Origin: Trochalopteron elliotii
Taxonomy: Eukaryota > Chordata > Aves > Passeriformes > Leiothrichidae
Assembly (NCBI GenBank): GCA_024734555.1
Contig: JANPWX010000106.1
Span: 2,217,004-2,281,003, forward strand
Direction of reading: 5' to 3'
DNA length: 64,000 bases
In this document: piece after piece, positions 62,001-64,000 of the stretch
How the letters are laid out: each line of letters opens with the position of its first letter
Numbering within the stretch: position 1 is the stretch's first letter
The notes under the pieces: model-generated
Database searches by the model: none
The model's input: only the letters and a program-made list of their open reading frames with translations
What the model was told of the DNA's origin: nothing
Position numbers and translations under genes: made by a program

Positions 62001-64000
62001 TCTCATTGCTCCATCTAAAATGCTTTGCTTGCTGTTAGAATAGAAGCTGAATGCTGTGGACAGGTGCATAGATTTATGTTTGTATTGACCACTTTTGACC
62101 TGGATTTGACTAGTGCAAATGCAATATTCATAATGTGGAGGCCTTGCCTGATTTCTGAGATTCTCTCTCTTTTCCAGTCACATGCAATATGCTTCCTTAT
62201 TAATCTAGGTCCCAGTGACACTCAGTTTGCACACAGAGCTGTGAGTTTCTGGCCACGTTTCTCAATGACGTTGTGCTCAGGAACACGACAGGATATTCAC
62301 CTTTTTCTCAGCACATCCACCCACTGATGTGTGGCTCTTCTGTAACAAGAAAAAGGCTGGAGTTAAATACTGAGGGTGATAAAGAAATACATTTATTGTG
62401 CACATCTGAAAGTTAAGCAAATCTGATGTGAAAAAAACTTCAAGCTGTTTCATCTGAGGTAAACTTTGTGCAAAATGCAGTGTGCTCTTCCTGTCATTTA
62501 CACCCTGGCCATCTGAAACCCCTCAGAGACATGAATGAGCCAAGCCTGACATTTATCTGCTATTGTGTGTATTGTAACGTGGTGATGCAGGTGAGATAAA
62601 CTAAGCAGAGCTAAAATCTCCTGCCCAGCTGGTGACTCAATGGAACAGGTGCCCATGGCTGTTTAACACCCTGCTATGAATTATCTCTTATTAAAGGGGT
62701 GCACTGTGTGACAACAGAGCTGATCTCTAACCTGTACATCCTTTAACCAGTTCTCTGTCTCAGGTAGATGGCTTAAAACCCAGGAGAGATGCAGGTAATT
62801 AATTACACATGTTGGAAAATGGGAGAAACAACTTTAGGCTGTAATTGGTTAATTAAATCTTTTGCACATCCCAGGATCATGCTATGCACCCACCATGAAT
62901 GAATTGCAGGTTTTTAATTAGAAGGGAGACTTAATAAAAGGAAATGTTTCTTTCTGGGTGGGGTTAGGACAGAAACTTCCCTGTTTTAGTTATACCAATG
63001 AAAATTTGACAAACACTTCCCTGTACCACAGATAAATGTGGGGTGATTGTCTTCTACAGATTTTTAGACTCCATTCCTTCCCTGCTGACTGATGAAATAA
63101 AAAAGCAGAGGGCAATATATCTGAGCTGCAAGGTGAGAGTTCAGCTCCAAAGCTTCCTCCAGCAGAAGGATTCAGCCTGGCTTATTATTCAGGCTAAAAG
63201 TCATAAAATTTGAATGGGCTTTCCAAGGTTAAAAGATGTGAAGTTTGGGGCCGATCTTCAGTAAAAAGTTTTCAAAAGCATTGAGGGAGGTTAAGGAATA
63301 AGGGCAGTGGGTGAAGGAAAGGTATTGTATTATGCACTGCTCTGTAGCCAGTCCCTCTCCATCTCACTCCTCTTCTGGAAGCAGCTCCATGCCCAGGGCT
63401 GTGTGGGGGCACTGGCAAAGGGCACAGTGGCAGCTGGAGCTGCGAGTGTCACCGAGCCTCCAGAATGTCACTGCTCTCTTCAGAGTGCACTGCACTCCTC
63501 GTGCACAGGAGTCTCTGTGAAACTCAGTTCTGCTCTGAACTCCACTACATAAAAGGAGGTTTGTTCCTCAGTCCTCCACATCTTGTCTCCATTGTCCATG
63601 AGACCCAGGGAAGCTCACTGCCCTGTTCAGGCCAAAATGGCAGCAAATTGTGCTTATTTTATTATTGGAATATTTATGCTGGTTCCAACATAAAGTAGTT
63701 CTAGGACTAGGGATAAGAAAAATGCTTATTTTTTTTTGCTAGAATTCAGGTTTAAATGCAGGTTTGTAACACAAAAGCAACAACAAACATAAAATACCTT
63801 CTGCCTCCCATGGATGCTTCAACACACAGGTAACACCTGGCTGAATTTCAGAACTTCCTCTGTGAACACCTTTGAGTTTTGACAACCAGACCACAAAAGA
63901 AGACCTAAATCTAGAGTTATTTTTAAAATATGCCACAGAAATTTTCTAGACTATGCCACTCAGCTTAACAATGAAAAAAAATACATTCTGGAGAAAGGAT
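56061..64000. other. Upstream flank, non-coding, to window end
   Basis: No supported gene. A CpG cluster lies at 57666-57702. TAATTA-rich stretches lie at 59930-60020 and 62790-62940. The 189-codon ORF at 56948-57517 has no recognisable domain. Confidence 0.55.

Overview
This is vertebrate nuclear DNA, almost certainly from a bird and probably a songbird. It contains several CR1 LINE 3' ends of avian type, LTR elements of the kind common in passerine genomes, moderate AT richness, CpG depletion broken by one strong CpG island, and no Alu, B1 or L1 sequence. The gene I can identify is CDH4 (R-cadherin, retinal cadherin). One 112-bp exon lies on the minus strand at 7425-7536. It has consensus splice sites and encodes the start of the cadherin prodomain.

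Layout, in the direction of CDH4 transcription (right to left). From about 9.7 kb to 64 kb is the 5' flank of CDH4. I found no convincing protein-coding exon there apart from one weak candidate on the plus strand at 11.9-12.2 kb. From about 8.25 to 9.37 kb is a CpG island cut by a 357-bp assembly gap (9374-9730). The gap is the most likely place for CDH4 exon 1 (5' UTR, start codon and signal peptide), because no signal-peptide exon is visible in the sequenced part. From 7537 to the island is intron 1, then exon 2, and from 7424 down to 1 is the start of intron 2, which runs out of the window.

Repeats make up most of the other features. There are three clear CR1 fragments (553-885 minus, 10483-10745 minus, 24963-25215 plus) and one doubtful CR1. 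Two solo LTRs have readable ends and 4-bp target duplications (22981-23471 and 30306-30606, both minus). Two diverged copies of a third LTR family lie at about 9.73-10.15 kb and 49.5-49.77 kb (both plus), and a fourth LTR family lies at about 40.95-41.6 kb (minus). Microsatellites include GGT/GAT, AAT, GAGAA and a long TTCTA/TTCCA array; the last two contain short N runs. A degenerate minisatellite of about 20 bp adjoins the 10.5-kb CR1.

The flank probably holds regulatory DNA for a developmentally regulated adhesion gene. The best candidates from sequence alone are a small CpG-rich segment at 18.4-18.72 kb with a perfect inverted AAGTG-type palindrome, and several AT-rich segments with clustered homeodomain, POU or GATA-like sites. 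These are inferences that need cross-species alignment. I found no CRISPR array, tRNA, rRNA, operon or novel coding system. The hundreds of short ORFs look like chance.
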